This document shows positions 15,692 through 23,828 of a stretch of DNA of 25,260 nucleotides, in pieces. Source of the stretch: DAOPYE01 sp035352715 (lineage in GTDB: Bacteria; Acidobacteriota; Holophagae; Holophagales; Holophagaceae). The stretch is taken from positions 1 to 25,260 of the forward strand of contig DAOPYE010000031.1 of the NCBI GenBank assembly GCA_035352715.1. Direction: 5' to 3'. Every line of letters starts with the position of its first letter. Positions within the stretch are counted from its first letter, which is position 1. The position numbers and the translations under genes are program-made. The notes beneath the pieces are model-generated. The model was given only the letters and a program-made list of their open reading frames with translations, ran no database searches and was not told the origin of the DNA.

Positions 15692-16386
15692 GCGGAAACT
15701 CTGTCACAGAAGGGTGAACCGGCGTAATCGCCCAGGGCGCGGAAGGCGGTCAGACCGCACTCCGAAGCCATCTCGATCAGCTCGTCGGGCTCGTAGATCC
15801 GCACGGATTCCGTTACCTCGCGCGTCTCGCCAGTCGCCAATCGTTCGATCCGCATGCGCTTGACGACGCAGGCGCCTTCAATGCTGCGTCGGCTGCGAAC
15901 CCTCAGTCCGCGTCGTTCAACGACATCTTCGGGCACCAGCTGGTCGCGCACCATCCGGGCGTTCATGAAGTCCAGCAGCAGCGTTCCGCCCGGTCGCAGC
16001 AGCCGGCGGATATTGGACATCAGTTGTCTATTTGCACCGTCATCGAAATAGCCGAAGGGTGTGAACCACATGCACACGCCGGAAAGACGGCCTTCTTTCA
16101 ACGGAATCATGCGCATATCGCCCCGCAGCAGGTGCCCGCGCAGCGCCTTGGGGGAGCGGCGCAGCAACGCGGGGGAGAGATCCAGCCCGAAGGCTTCCGG
16201 GTTGGTTTGCCGCAGCTCCATCAGGTGCCGTCCGCTGCCGCAGCCCAGATCGAGCACCGGTCCGCTCGCCAAGCTCGGCGCGGCCTTCAGAGCGGTGGCA
16301 ACGGCTTGCGTCGCCTCGGTCGCGTCGCGATGGGCGTAGAGCACGATGTAGTCCTCGTCGAACCAGTCCTCGAACCACTCGCTCAT
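15664..16386 (-). CDS. Class I SAM-dependent methyltransferase
   Basis: 240 residues. The Rossmann core is clear: motif I PVLDLGCGSGRHLMEL, an acidic end of strand 2 in FGLDLSPALL, GDMRMIPLKEGRLSGVCMWFTPFGYF, and LLRPGGTLLLDFMNA. The start MSEWFEDWFDEDYIVLYAHRD resembles the opening of a family of small methyltransferases whose substrates are mostly unassigned. ATG 16386 is preferred because the conserved W-F-D-Y-Y-HRD segment starts there; alternative ATGs at 16398 and 16407 add up to seven unremarkable residues, and no start has a strong ribosome site. It diverges from the glycosyltransferase gene and lies 61 nt upstream of pgk. Substrate unknown. Confidence 0.84.
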   Translation of the reverse strand: MSEWFEDWFDEDYIVLYAHRDATEATQAVATALKAAPSLASGPVLDLGCGSGRHLMELRQTNPEAFGLDLSPALLRRSPKALRGHLLRGDMRMIPLKEGRLSGVCMWFTPFGYFDDGANRQLMSNIRRLLRPGGTLLLDFMNARMVRDQLVPEDVVERRGLRVRSRRSIEGACVVKRMRIERLATGETREVTESVRIYEPDELIEMASECGLTAFRALGDYAGSPFCDRVSARWIGLFHL

Positions 16387-16516
16387 GGGAACCATTCCGT
16401 CATGCAAACCATTCTTTCATGGAAGGCGGCGGTCTTCTGAGCCCCTTTCATGAAACTTGGACGCGCTTCTGGCCTTGTGCGAACATGGCTGCATTCAATC
16501 GTAGATGGGAGACCCG

Positions 16517-17734
16517 ATGCAGATCTCGCTGTTCCATAGCGCGTTCAAAGGCACGGGAGGCGCGGAGGTGCTTGCGGCCATGCAGGCGCAGGCGCTCCGG
16601 TCGCTGGGAGATCAGGTCGATCTCGTCAGCTTCGCCTTCGACTCGGGGACCTGGGACGAGCCCTTTCATGGCATCAACCGCCACCTCGTCTCCAAGCGCC
16701 ACGCCAGCGATCTGTTGTTCTTCTGGGACCGCGTTCGCCAGTTGAGCTTCCGGGGCCGCAGGGCCATGCGCATGCTGCGCGAGCTGCATCCCGATCTGGT
16801 GTTTTCCCATCACCACAGCTGCTGCGCCATGCTGGCGGCGGAGGACTGGGATATCCCCGTCGCCTGGTACTGTCACGAGCCCTCCCGCACGCTCTACCCG
16901 GCGGTCACGAACCGCAACTTGGTCGCGGCGGTTCAGGGCGGCTACCCCGACGCCTCGCCCAGCCTGCGCCAGGTCGTCTCGAACTGGCAGAAGCCCTCGG
17001 AATCTTCCGCCAAGGTGGCCTTCGATCAGGTCGGCGTCCGCAAGACGCGGACCATCATCGCCAACAGCCAGTTCTGCAAGGGAAGCATCGATAAGGTCTA
17101 TGACCGCAAGGATGTCGAGGTGGTCTATCCCATGGTGCGCTTTCCCGATTCCACGCCCCACCGGCAGGGCATGGACCGCAGCGGGCTTCAGATCCTGGTG
17201 CAGACCCGCCTGGGGCTGCTGAAGAACATCCACATCGTCCTGAAGGGCTTTGCGCTGGCCCAGACCCGCCTGGGCTCTGGCGCGCGGGTTCATGTGGTGG
17301 GCGAGGGCGGAGAGCGTCCCCATCTGGAGGCGCTGTGCCGCGAACTCGGCATCCAGTCCGCGGTGACCTTCCATGGCTTCCTGGGATGGGAAAAACTGCG
17401 CGAAGTGAAGCGGGCCTGCGATGTGTTCGCCCTGCTGCCCTGGGATGAGCCTTTCGGGCTCGTTTATCCAGAATCCGCTGCGGATGGCCTGCTGCTGCTG
17501 GGGCCGGATCACGGCGGCCCCATGGAGATTCTGGAAGGCGGCGCCTTCGGCTGGACCGCGCCCTCTCACGATGCGAACCTTGTGGCCGAGGCCCTGGAAT
17601 CCATCTGGTCCCTGTCCGACGCCGAGGCCGATCAGCGGCGCATCGAAGCGGACAAGGCCTGCCGGGATCGATTCAGCCCCCACGTCATCGCGCCCCAGCT
17701 CCGGAAGATCCTCGCGAATAGCCTGAACCGATAG
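16517..17734 (+). CDS. Glycosyltransferase family 4 protein
   Basis: 405 residues with the two-Rossmann GT-B layout of GT4 retaining glycosyltransferases. The N-terminal acceptor half begins MQISLFHSAFKGTGGAEVLA, with the GGAE glycine loop, and shows VAWYCHEPSRTLYP and TIIANSQFCKGSI. The C-terminal nucleotide-sugar half shows VQTRLGLLKNIHIVLKGF, VHVVGEGGERPHLEAL and the E-x7-E motif EPFGLVYPE. It probably transfers a sugar to a cell-surface glycan or lipid at the inner face of the membrane; donor and acceptor are unknown. ATG 16517 has GGGAGA (16507-16512) 4 nt before it and is better than ATG 16505. It stands alone, with no other polysaccharide gene nearby. Confidence 0.88.
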   Translation: MQISLFHSAFKGTGGAEVLAAMQAQALRSLGDQVDLVSFAFDSGTWDEPFHGINRHLVSKRHASDLLFFWDRVRQLSFRGRRAMRMLRELHPDLVFSHHHSCCAMLAAEDWDIPVAWYCHEPSRTLYPAVTNRNLVAAVQGGYPDASPSLRQVVSNWQKPSESSAKVAFDQVGVRKTRTIIANSQFCKGSIDKVYDRKDVEVVYPMVRFPDSTPHRQGMDRSGLQILVQTRLGLLKNIHIVLKGFALAQTRLGSGARVHVVGEGGERPHLEALCRELGIQSAVTFHGFLGWEKLREVKRACDVFALLPWDEPFGLVYPESAADGLLLLGPDHGGPMEILEGGAFGWTAPSHDANLVAEALESIWSLSDAEADQRRIEADKACRDRFSPHVIAPQLRKILANSLNR

Positions 17735-17832
17735 ATTCTGGCGCCCTGAAGGCTGGCGGTTGTCGCTTTGGGGCGATGGGCTGGCGATGGATCGAAAAAC
17801 GCCTATCTATGCTCTCGCATATCGCGGAGCGG

Positions 17833-18300
17833 ATGGTGTTGAGAGATTCGTCGTTGGCTCGGATTGAGGCGCTGGTGCGCAGGCATGGCCGGCAGAGGGA
17901 GCGGATCCTGCCGGTGCTTCAGGAATTGCAGGCCGAATTCGGATGCCTGGGCCCCGAGATCGTCAATGAGGTCGCTCGCTGTTTCGGTGTCTCCCAGACC
18001 GAGGTCTTTTCGGTGGCCTCCTTCTACCATTTCCTGAATCTGCAGCAGAAGGGCAAATACATCATCCGCATCTGCCGGACGATTTCCTGCGCGCTTCAAG
18101 GGAAGGACAGGGTCCTGCGCGCGCTGGAGGCGGAGCTGGGCATCCGCATGGGCGAGACGACGCCGGATGGACGCTACACGCTGGATTACGCCAACTGCAT
18201 GGGCATGTGCGACCAGGGGCCGTCGATGCTGGTGAATGATGATCTGTATGCCGGACTGACACCATCGAAGGCGGTGGATATCGTCCGTGGCTACCGCTGA
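17833..18300 (+). CDS. hydC: NAD-linked [FeFe] hydrogenase, NuoE-like [2Fe-2S] subunit (HydC)
   Basis: 155 residues from this start; 24-kDa NuoE/HydC family, thioredoxin-like [2Fe-2S] protein. The four expected ligands are Cys81 and Cys86 (CRTISC) and Cys122 and Cys126 (CMGMC). Before them lie the helical ILPVLQELQAEFGCLGPEIV and SVASFYHFL typical of the family. It passes electrons between the flavin subunit and the other clusters. The start is uncertain: the frame is open to ATG 17776, with another ATG at 17812. I choose 17833 because GGAG (17826-17829) precedes it and the family-like sequence begins soon after; a TATCTA near 17804 could be a -10 box. First gene of a three-gene operon, 47 nt before the NuoF-like gene. 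Confidence 0.9.
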   Translation: MVLRDSSLARIEALVRRHGRQRERILPVLQELQAEFGCLGPEIVNEVARCFGVSQTEVFSVASFYHFLNLQQKGKYIIRICRTISCALQGKDRVLRALEAELGIRMGETTPDGRYTLDYANCMGMCDQGPSMLVNDDLYAGLTPSKAVDIVRGYR

Positions 18301-18347
18301 GCTTTGGGTGAGGTGAGGGGGCTGAAACGCTGAAATCAGGGGGTGCC

Positions 18348-19529
18348 GTGGCGCGCAAGATCGATGTGATCTTTTCGGAGATCGAACCCGGATCCGCCCT
18401 GGCGGTGGCGCTTGGCCTGGGACCCGAGGCCGTGGTGGAGCGCATCAAGGCCTCGCATCTCCGGGGGCGGGGTGGCGCGGGTTTCCCCACAGGGCTCAAG
18501 TGGGAAGCGGCGCGCCGCGCCCAGGGGGCGGAACGCTGCTTCATCTGCAACGCGGACGAGGGCGAGCCGGGGACCTTCAAGGACAAGAAGATCCTGGAGA
18601 GCCAGTCCATCAAGGTGATCGAGGGCATGTTGATCGGGGCCTACGCGATCGGCGCGTCCAAGGGCTTCATCTACCTTCGGGGCGAGTACAAATACCTGGT
18701 CCGCTCGATCCAGGATCGAATCGCGAAGCTGCGGGACATCGCCATGGCGGTGTCTGGCCGCAGCTACTTCCTGGATATCCAGATCCGCCTTGGATCAGGG
18801 GCCTACGTTTGCGGAGAGGAGACGGCCCTCATCGAATCCCTGGAAAGCCGGCGCGGCGAGCCGCGCAACAAGCCGCCGTTTCCCACGGAGTGCGGCTTCA
18901 TGGGCGGCCCCACCGTGGTGAACAACGTGGAAACGCTGTCGCTGGTGCCCCACATCCTGTTGAATGGCCCCGAGTGGCTGCAGCAGCTCGGCACCACGGC
19001 CTCTGCCGGTTCCAAGCTGTTTTCTGTCTCCGGGGACTGCCGTTATCCGGGGATCTACGAATTCGAGTTCGGCGTCACCATCCGCCAATTGCTGGAGGAA
19101 GTCGGGGCGGGTACGGACACGAAGGCGGTGCAGATCGGAGGCGCTTCTGGATACTGCGCCAGCGCCGACGACTTCGATAAGCCGCTGTGCTTCGAGGGCA
19201 TCCCCACCGGGGGCTCGATCATCGTCTTCAACGCCTCGCGGGATATGTTCCGCGTGCTGAAGAATTTCGTGGAGTTCTTCCAGGAGGAATCCTGCGGCCA
19301 GTGCGTGCCCTGCCGCGAAGGCTGCTCCCGTATGCTGGAGGGCATCCAGAAATTCGAGGAGGGCCGCGGCTCGTCTCGGATCATCAACGATCTGCTGGAG
19401 CTCTCCGAGACCATGAGCCTTGCGTCCAAGTGCGGTTTTGGACAGTCGGTGCCCAATTCCTTCCGGACCATCGTCTCGAAGTTCCGGGACGAGATTCTTT
19501 CTGCCGGAGGCGGGCCATGGCAGAGATGA
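18348..19529 (+). CDS. hydB: NAD-linked [FeFe] hydrogenase, compact NuoF-like flavin subunit (HydB)
   Basis: 393 residues, NuoF/HydB family, the NAD(H)- and FMN-binding subunit. GRGGAGFPTGLKW (from residue 40) and FICNADEGEPGTFKD form the FMN and NADH sites. The C-terminal [4Fe-4S] cluster is held by ESCGQCVPCREG (Cys316, 319, 322) and Cys362 in SKCGFGQS. Unlike the roughly 600-residue HydB of electron-bifurcating enzymes, there is no N-terminal thioredoxin-like [2Fe-2S] domain and no C-terminal two-cluster ferredoxin domain. Even the leader before GRGGAG is short. The start is GTG 18348, with AGGGGGTG upstream; an in-frame stop at 18309 and no other ATG or GTG in between rule out an extension. 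Its 3' end overlaps hydA by 13 nt, so the two are translationally coupled. Confidence 0.92.
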   Translation: MARKIDVIFSEIEPGSALAVALGLGPEAVVERIKASHLRGRGGAGFPTGLKWEAARRAQGAERCFICNADEGEPGTFKDKKILESQSIKVIEGMLIGAYAIGASKGFIYLRGEYKYLVRSIQDRIAKLRDIAMAVSGRSYFLDIQIRLGSGAYVCGEETALIESLESRRGEPRNKPPFPTECGFMGGPTVVNNVETLSLVPHILLNGPEWLQQLGTTASAGSKLFSVSGDCRYPGIYEFEFGVTIRQLLEEVGAGTDTKAVQIGGASGYCASADDFDKPLCFEGIPTGGSIIVFNASRDMFRVLKNFVEFFQEESCGQCVPCREGCSRMLEGIQKFEEGRGSSRIINDLLELSETMSLASKCGFGQSVPNSFRTIVSKFRDEILSAGGGPWQR

Positions 19530-21346
19530 GCGCCAACGCCAACGTACAGATCGATGCCAGCGCTCCTGCCCCCATCCACGTCCGCATCAATGGCGTCACC
19601 TACACCGCGCAGGAAGGCACGACGATCCTCGAACTCTGTCGGCGCGAAGGCATCCACATCCCAAAGCTGTGCAACCACCCGGACTTGACGACCAAGGGGA
19701 TCTGCCGGATCTGCGTGGTGGAGGTCGTGGGTTCGCGGACGCTTCAGGCCGCCTGCGCGACACCCATCTCGGAGGGCATGGAGATCCTCACCACCAGCGA
19801 GAAGGTGCGCAAATCCCGCCGCACGATCCTGGAACTGCTGCTGGCGAACCACTACACCGACTGCACCGTGTGCCCCAAGAACCTGAACTGCGAACTGCAG
19901 GATCTGGCCAACGAATTCGGCCTGACGGATCTGCGCTGGAAGGAGCGCCGCGAGCGCACGGTGCCCCAGGATTTCTCGTCGCCGGTGTTCGTGCGGGACA
20001 ACAACAAGTGCATCCTGTGCCAGCGCTGCGTGCGCGCCTGCGACGACCTGCAGGGCGTCTACGCGGTGGCCAATCTGTTCAAGGGCGATCGCACCATCGT
20101 GGGCTCGGCCTTCAACCGTCCCATCGCGGATATCGTCTGCATCAACTGCGGGCAGTGCGTGGCCCATTGCCCCACGGGCGCGCTGTACGAAAAACGTTCG
20201 GTGGATGATGTCTGGAGAGCCATCGACGATCCCGAGCGCGTGGTGGTCATCCAGACCGCCCCGGCCATTCGTGCCGCGCTGGGCGAAGCCTTCGGCTATC
20301 CGCCGGGCACCCGGGTGACGGGCCGCATGGTGGCGGCCTTGAAGGCCATGGGCTTCGACCATGTGTTCGATACGCAGTTCGCCGCGGATCTGACCATTCT
20401 GGAGGAGGCTCACGAGCTGTTGGATCGCCTAAAGCGGACCCTGGTGGGCGGCGAGAAGGGGCTGCTGCCCATGACCACGTCCTGTTCGCCCGGGTGGATC
20501 AAATACCAGGAACACTTCTTCCCGGAACTGCTGCCGAATGTGTCCACCTGCAAATCGCCGCAGCAGATGTTCGGCGCGGTGCTGAAAACCCATTGGGCGA
20601 AGTCCATGGGCATCTCCGCCCAGCGCGTCGTTTCGGTCTCCGCCATGCCCTGCACGGCCAAGAAGTTCGAGGCGATGCGTCCCGAGATGAGCAGCCATGG
20701 CTTGGCCGACGTGGACCACGTGCTGACCACGCGCGAACTGGCGGGGATGATCAAGCAGGCGGGCATCGATCTGAAGGAGATGCCGGAGGCGTCCTTCGAT
20801 GATCCCCTGGGCCGGTCCACCGGAGCCGCGACGATCTTTGGCGTGACCGGCGGCGTCATGGAGGCGGCGCTGCGCACGGCCTACGAAGTGATCACCGGCC
20901 GCGAGGTGCCCTTCGAGCATCTCGACATCGTTCCGGTGCGAGGCATGGAGGGTGTTCGCAGGGCTTCCGTCCGCATCGAGCAGGCCCGCAGCCCCTGGGC
21001 GTTTCTTGAAGGCGTCGAACTCAAACTGCTGATCACCCATGGCACCGCCAATGCCCGCCAGGTCATGACCTCTCTGCGGGAAGGCACGCTGGATGCGCAT
21101 TTCATCGAGATCATGACCTGCCCCGGTGGCTGCCTGGGCGGCGGCGGTCAGCCCCTGCCCGTGACCCCGGAAAAGCGCATCGCCCGTGCCGCAGCGCTCT
21201 ACGCGGAAGACGCCGCCCACGCCCAACGCAAATCCCACGACAACCCGGCGGTTCAGGCCCTCTATCGCGACTTCCTGGGAGAACCGAACAGCCACCTGGC
21301 GCACGAACTGCTGCACACGCGCTACGTGGCGAGGGGAAGATACTAG
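19517..21346 (+). CDS. hydA: [FeFe] hydrogenase catalytic subunit (HydA)
   Basis: 609 residues, cytoplasmic, no signal peptide; interconverts H2 with protons and electrons. Domains in order: [2Fe-2S] plant-type ferredoxin domain (about 20-95; Cys41, Cys52, then CRIC), a His-ligated [4Fe-4S] site (His112, Cys116, Cys119, Cys125), and two [4Fe-4S] sites (Cys165/168/171/175 and Cys208/211/214/218). The H-cluster domain follows: L1 TSCSPGW around 321-327, L2 MPCTAKKFE with Cys379, and L3 EIMTCPGGCLGGGGQP with Cys535 and Cys539. L1 is unusual because the second Cys of TSCCPxW is Ser324. ATG 19517 has GGAGG 6 nt upstream. The operon and cluster set match trimeric NAD-linked (group A) enzymes. The maturases HydE, HydF and HydG are not in this window. 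Confidence 0.95.
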   Translation: MAEMSANANVQIDASAPAPIHVRINGVTYTAQEGTTILELCRREGIHIPKLCNHPDLTTKGICRICVVEVVGSRTLQAACATPISEGMEILTTSEKVRKSRRTILELLLANHYTDCTVCPKNLNCELQDLANEFGLTDLRWKERRERTVPQDFSSPVFVRDNNKCILCQRCVRACDDLQGVYAVANLFKGDRTIVGSAFNRPIADIVCINCGQCVAHCPTGALYEKRSVDDVWRAIDDPERVVVIQTAPAIRAALGEAFGYPPGTRVTGRMVAALKAMGFDHVFDTQFAADLTILEEAHELLDRLKRTLVGGEKGLLPMTTSCSPGWIKYQEHFFPELLPNVSTCKSPQQMFGAVLKTHWAKSMGISAQRVVSVSAMPCTAKKFEAMRPEMSSHGLADVDHVLTTRELAGMIKQAGIDLKEMPEASFDDPLGRSTGAATIFGVTGGVMEAALRTAYEVITGREVPFEHLDIVPVRGMEGVRRASVRIEQARSPWAFLEGVELKLLITHGTANARQVMTSLREGTLDAHFIEIMTCPGGCLGGGGQPLPVTPEKRIARAAALYAEDAAHAQRKSHDNPAVQALYRDFLGEPNSHLAHELLHTRYVARGRY

Positions 21347-21353
21347 GCTGGAT

Positions 21354-21860
21354 CTACGGCTGCTTGGCGTTGATGGGTTCCCAGCGAGTGCGCTTCATCC
21401 AGACCATCACGTCCTTGCCGTGTTCATCCAGGCCCTTGTAGCTGAACTTGACGGGGCCCAGCTTGTCGCGCTTGCGGACCTTGACGCCTGGACCGACGCC
21501 TTCGGATAGAAGGCGGTACAGTGCTTCGGTCGAGCCGAGCTGGGGCAGGAAGGGGATGGGCAGGCTGGCGAAGGTTGGACAGTGCTTGTCGATTTCCTGG
21601 CGCGGGATCTGGATGCGGTAGCCCGATGAACGGTCGCCGCTGAGAAACATCAGGCGCTCGCCAACGCCGTGCAGTTCCGCCACGACCCGGCCGGTGGAGG
21701 GCTCCACGAGCAGGCTCAACGTGCCGCTGCCCTCACCGCCCATGCCCGCGTATCCCCAGTCGTACTGAGCTCGCACGCCCCCTTGGGCTGGGGTTTGGCT
21801 CTCGCCCTGGGCCAGGAGGATGGCCGGGACCAGAAGCATCGCGCCAAGGCCGGGCGTCAT
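21354..21860 (-). CDS. Small exported protein of unknown function
   Basis: 168 residues, not recognised. The N-terminus MTPGLGAMLLVPAILLAQGESQ looks like a signal peptide with a short hydrophobic core and a likely cut near AQG, so a periplasmic location is expected. The rest has alternating beta-type segments (GTLSLLVEPSTGRVVAELHGV, KLGPVKFSYKGLD) and ends KRTRWEPINAKQP. No catalytic motif is evident. Its ATG overlaps the stop of the TPR gene as ATGA, so the two are translationally coupled and the products may act together. It is the last gene of the operon, and its stop lies only 7 bp from the convergent hydA stop, with no terminator between them. Confidence 0.75.
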   Translation of the reverse strand: MTPGLGAMLLVPAILLAQGESQTPAQGGVRAQYDWGYAGMGGEGSGTLSLLVEPSTGRVVAELHGVGERLMFLSGDRSSGYRIQIPRQEIDKHCPTFASLPIPFLPQLGSTEALYRLLSEGVGPGVKVRKRDKLGPVKFSYKGLDEHGKDVMVWMKRTRWEPINAKQP

Positions 21861-23815
21861 TCTTCCACCGGACCGGCGGCGTCCTCGTCCGCGTTGTCGT
21901 CTTCATCGTCGGGATCGTCTGGATCGTCGGTGTCCAGGGTGTGGTTCTGGCGAGCCAGTTCGACGCGGAGCTTCCTCGCCCGCTCCTCGAGCGCGGGACG
22001 ATCGGGGAAGGCGTAGGCCAGGGCGCGCTCCCACTCCTCCAGGGCTTCCTCCTTGCGGTCCAGCTTCAGCAGCACTTCGCCCAGGTGCTTGTGGATCTCG
22101 GGCGTGAAGGGGCGCAGCTCGATGGCTTTGCGAAGTGTTTCTTCTGCCTCCTTGAGCTTACCCAGCTTGAACTGCGCCCAACCCCAGCTATCCAGGGTCG
22201 AGCCGTTGCGGGGTTCCTGCTTGAGCGCCGATTCGATGAGCTTGGCCGCCTCGTTCACATCGCCGCCTTTTTCCAGCAGCAGGTAGCCCAGGTTGTTCTG
22301 AAGGCTGGGGTCTTCGGGCTTGAGCTTCTGCGCTTCGCGGTAGATGCGCAGGGAATCCTCGGGGCGGTCCAGCTGGTCGTAGGCGTTGGCCTGCAGCAGC
22401 ATCAGCTCGGCGTCCACGGGATCGGGCTGCTGGCGAATCTTGAGGATGATGTCCAGCGCCGATCCCCACTGGCGGAATTCGGCCCACAGCTCGGCCATGG
22501 CGGCTTGGTCCATCACCGCCATCAGGCGACGAGAGGTCTTACCTGAGAACGAGAAGAGGTTGTCGAACAGGCCGTCGTCCAGGATGCCTTCGGGCAGCAT
22601 GCGCTGAGCCCGGGCGAAAAAACTCTGCTTGGGGAACTGGTGGATGCCATCGCGGAGCAGGGGACGGGCTTCCTTCCCGTTCTGGGTCTGGATGAGGGCC
22701 TGGACCTTGAGGGCGGCAAAGTCGCCAACGGTGGCGGATTCAGGCCAGGCATCGAGCTGGTGGAGGGTTTCCGCGGGGCGGTTCTGAAGCAGCAGGGTCA
22801 CGGCCAGGCAGAAGCAGGCGTTCTGGTGCAGCTCCTTGTCCGGCGTCTCGTTCGGGAGCTTGAAGTATTCCTTCCAGCGGGCTTCGGCTTCCGGCAGGCG
22901 TCCCAGGTTCATCAGGCAGATGGCCTGGAAGTAGATGTTCCGGCCCGTATCCTTCATCGCCTGGGCGATCCTGAAGCTCTTCAGGGCATCCTCAAAGCGT
23001 TCGGTCTGCATCTGGATGCGGGCCACGTTCTCCCAAAGCCCCGGTTCGCCGAACACGTTCTGGGCCAGCAGTTGGAAGCTTTCCTCGGCGTGCCCCAGGT
23101 AGCCCTTGTCCACCTGATCCCGGGCGAGTTCGTCCAGCAACTGCAGATGCCGCGGCTCGGGCCGGTTCACGCGGGAGAGCGCCAGCACGGATTCACGCCG
23201 CGCGTTGTAGTTCTTGCGGTCCACGGCCAGGGCCACGGCCCGCTCCCAGGCGACGACGGCGATGGGGCGCTCCTGGATGGTGCCGGGGGGATGCAGGCGG
23301 CCCAGGCGCACCCAGGCTTTCAGGGCGCCATCGGGATCGTCGAGGGCCTGGCAGATCTGGGCCAGGCGCAGCCAGACTTCCGCATCGCCGGGGAGCAGCT
23401 GGGAGGCCTCCTGAAGAGCCTTGCGGCAGGCCGCGCGGGCCTTCTCGTTCTCCTGCCCCCGCAGGAACTGGATAAAGCCCAGGTGCACCCAGGCTTCCGC
23501 ATTGCGGGGATCCAGCTCTGTCGCGCGGGTCGCCGGGGCCACCGCGCCATCGAGATCGTTCGACTCGACCAGGGATTCGGAGAGTCGCAGATGCGCTTCG
23601 GCGCTGTTCGGGCAGAGCGCGATCACCTTGCGGTAGAGGGCGGCAGCGCCCTCGGGATCGTCGCCGCCCGCGCGGCGCTGTTTCGCCCGGGCGTGGAACA
23701 TGAGCAGGCGAACGTCTTCCTGCGCGTGGGCGAGCTGGGGCGCAGGCTCCGCCGCGACGGGCAAGGACAGACTGAGCAGCAGGGCAAGGGGGAGGCGGCT
23801 TCGCAGATCGGACAC
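21857..23815 (-). CDS. Exported tetratricopeptide-repeat protein with acidic tail
   Basis: 652 residues. A signal peptide is visible (LRSRLPLALLLSLSLPVAAEP, cut likely after VAA), so the protein is periplasmic or surface-facing. The body is a long array of TPR-like helix pairs. The clearest are at about residues 58-125 (AALYRKVIALCPNSAEAHLRL, ATRATELDPRNAEAWVHLGF) and again at about 480-620 (SLRIYREAQKLKPEDPSLQNNLGYLL, AEETLRKAIELRPFTPEIHKHLGEVL). The middle is more degenerate. The C-terminus is a low-complexity acidic tail (DDPDDPDDEDDNADED). TPR arrays mediate protein-protein contact, and the partner could be the coupled small exported protein. It lies 13 nt after aroB and overlaps the next gene by 4 nt. 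Specific role unknown. Confidence 0.87.
   Translation of the reverse strand: MSDLRSRLPLALLLSLSLPVAAEPAPQLAHAQEDVRLLMFHARAKQRRAGGDDPEGAAALYRKVIALCPNSAEAHLRLSESLVESNDLDGAVAPATRATELDPRNAEAWVHLGFIQFLRGQENEKARAACRKALQEASQLLPGDAEVWLRLAQICQALDDPDGALKAWVRLGRLHPPGTIQERPIAVVAWERAVALAVDRKNYNARRESVLALSRVNRPEPRHLQLLDELARDQVDKGYLGHAEESFQLLAQNVFGEPGLWENVARIQMQTERFEDALKSFRIAQAMKDTGRNIYFQAICLMNLGRLPEAEARWKEYFKLPNETPDKELHQNACFCLAVTLLLQNRPAETLHQLDAWPESATVGDFAALKVQALIQTQNGKEARPLLRDGIHQFPKQSFFARAQRMLPEGILDDGLFDNLFSFSGKTSRRLMAVMDQAAMAELWAEFRQWGSALDIILKIRQQPDPVDAELMLLQANAYDQLDRPEDSLRIYREAQKLKPEDPSLQNNLGYLLLEKGGDVNEAAKLIESALKQEPRNGSTLDSWGWAQFKLGKLKEAEETLRKAIELRPFTPEIHKHLGEVLLKLDRKEEALEEWERALAYAFPDRPALEERARKLRVELARQNHTLDTDDPDDPDDEDDNADEDAAGPVEE
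21902..21928 (+). repeat. Short tandem repeat encoding the acidic Asp-rich tail
   Basis: Three imperfect 9-bp units with core (G/T)(G/C)ATCGTC: TCATCGTC at 21902-21909, then GGATCGTC at 21912-21919 and 21921-21928. They encode the DD-containing tail of the TPR protein on the minus strand. Units of a multiple of three can expand or shrink without shifting the frame. Confidence 0.5.
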
Positions 23816-23828
23816 GGCAGTTCTCGAA

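Noticed and set aside
19055..20413. Long minus-strand frames opposite hydB and hydA (also 20429-21316)
   Set aside because: They overlap strongly conserved hydrogenase domains and have no recognisable sequence.
20483..20488. Frameshift or sequencing error explaining the missing second Cys in HydA L1
   Set aside because: The frame continues unbroken through L2 and L3, and the change is a plain Ser codon; an error cannot be excluded but nothing in the sequence supports it.
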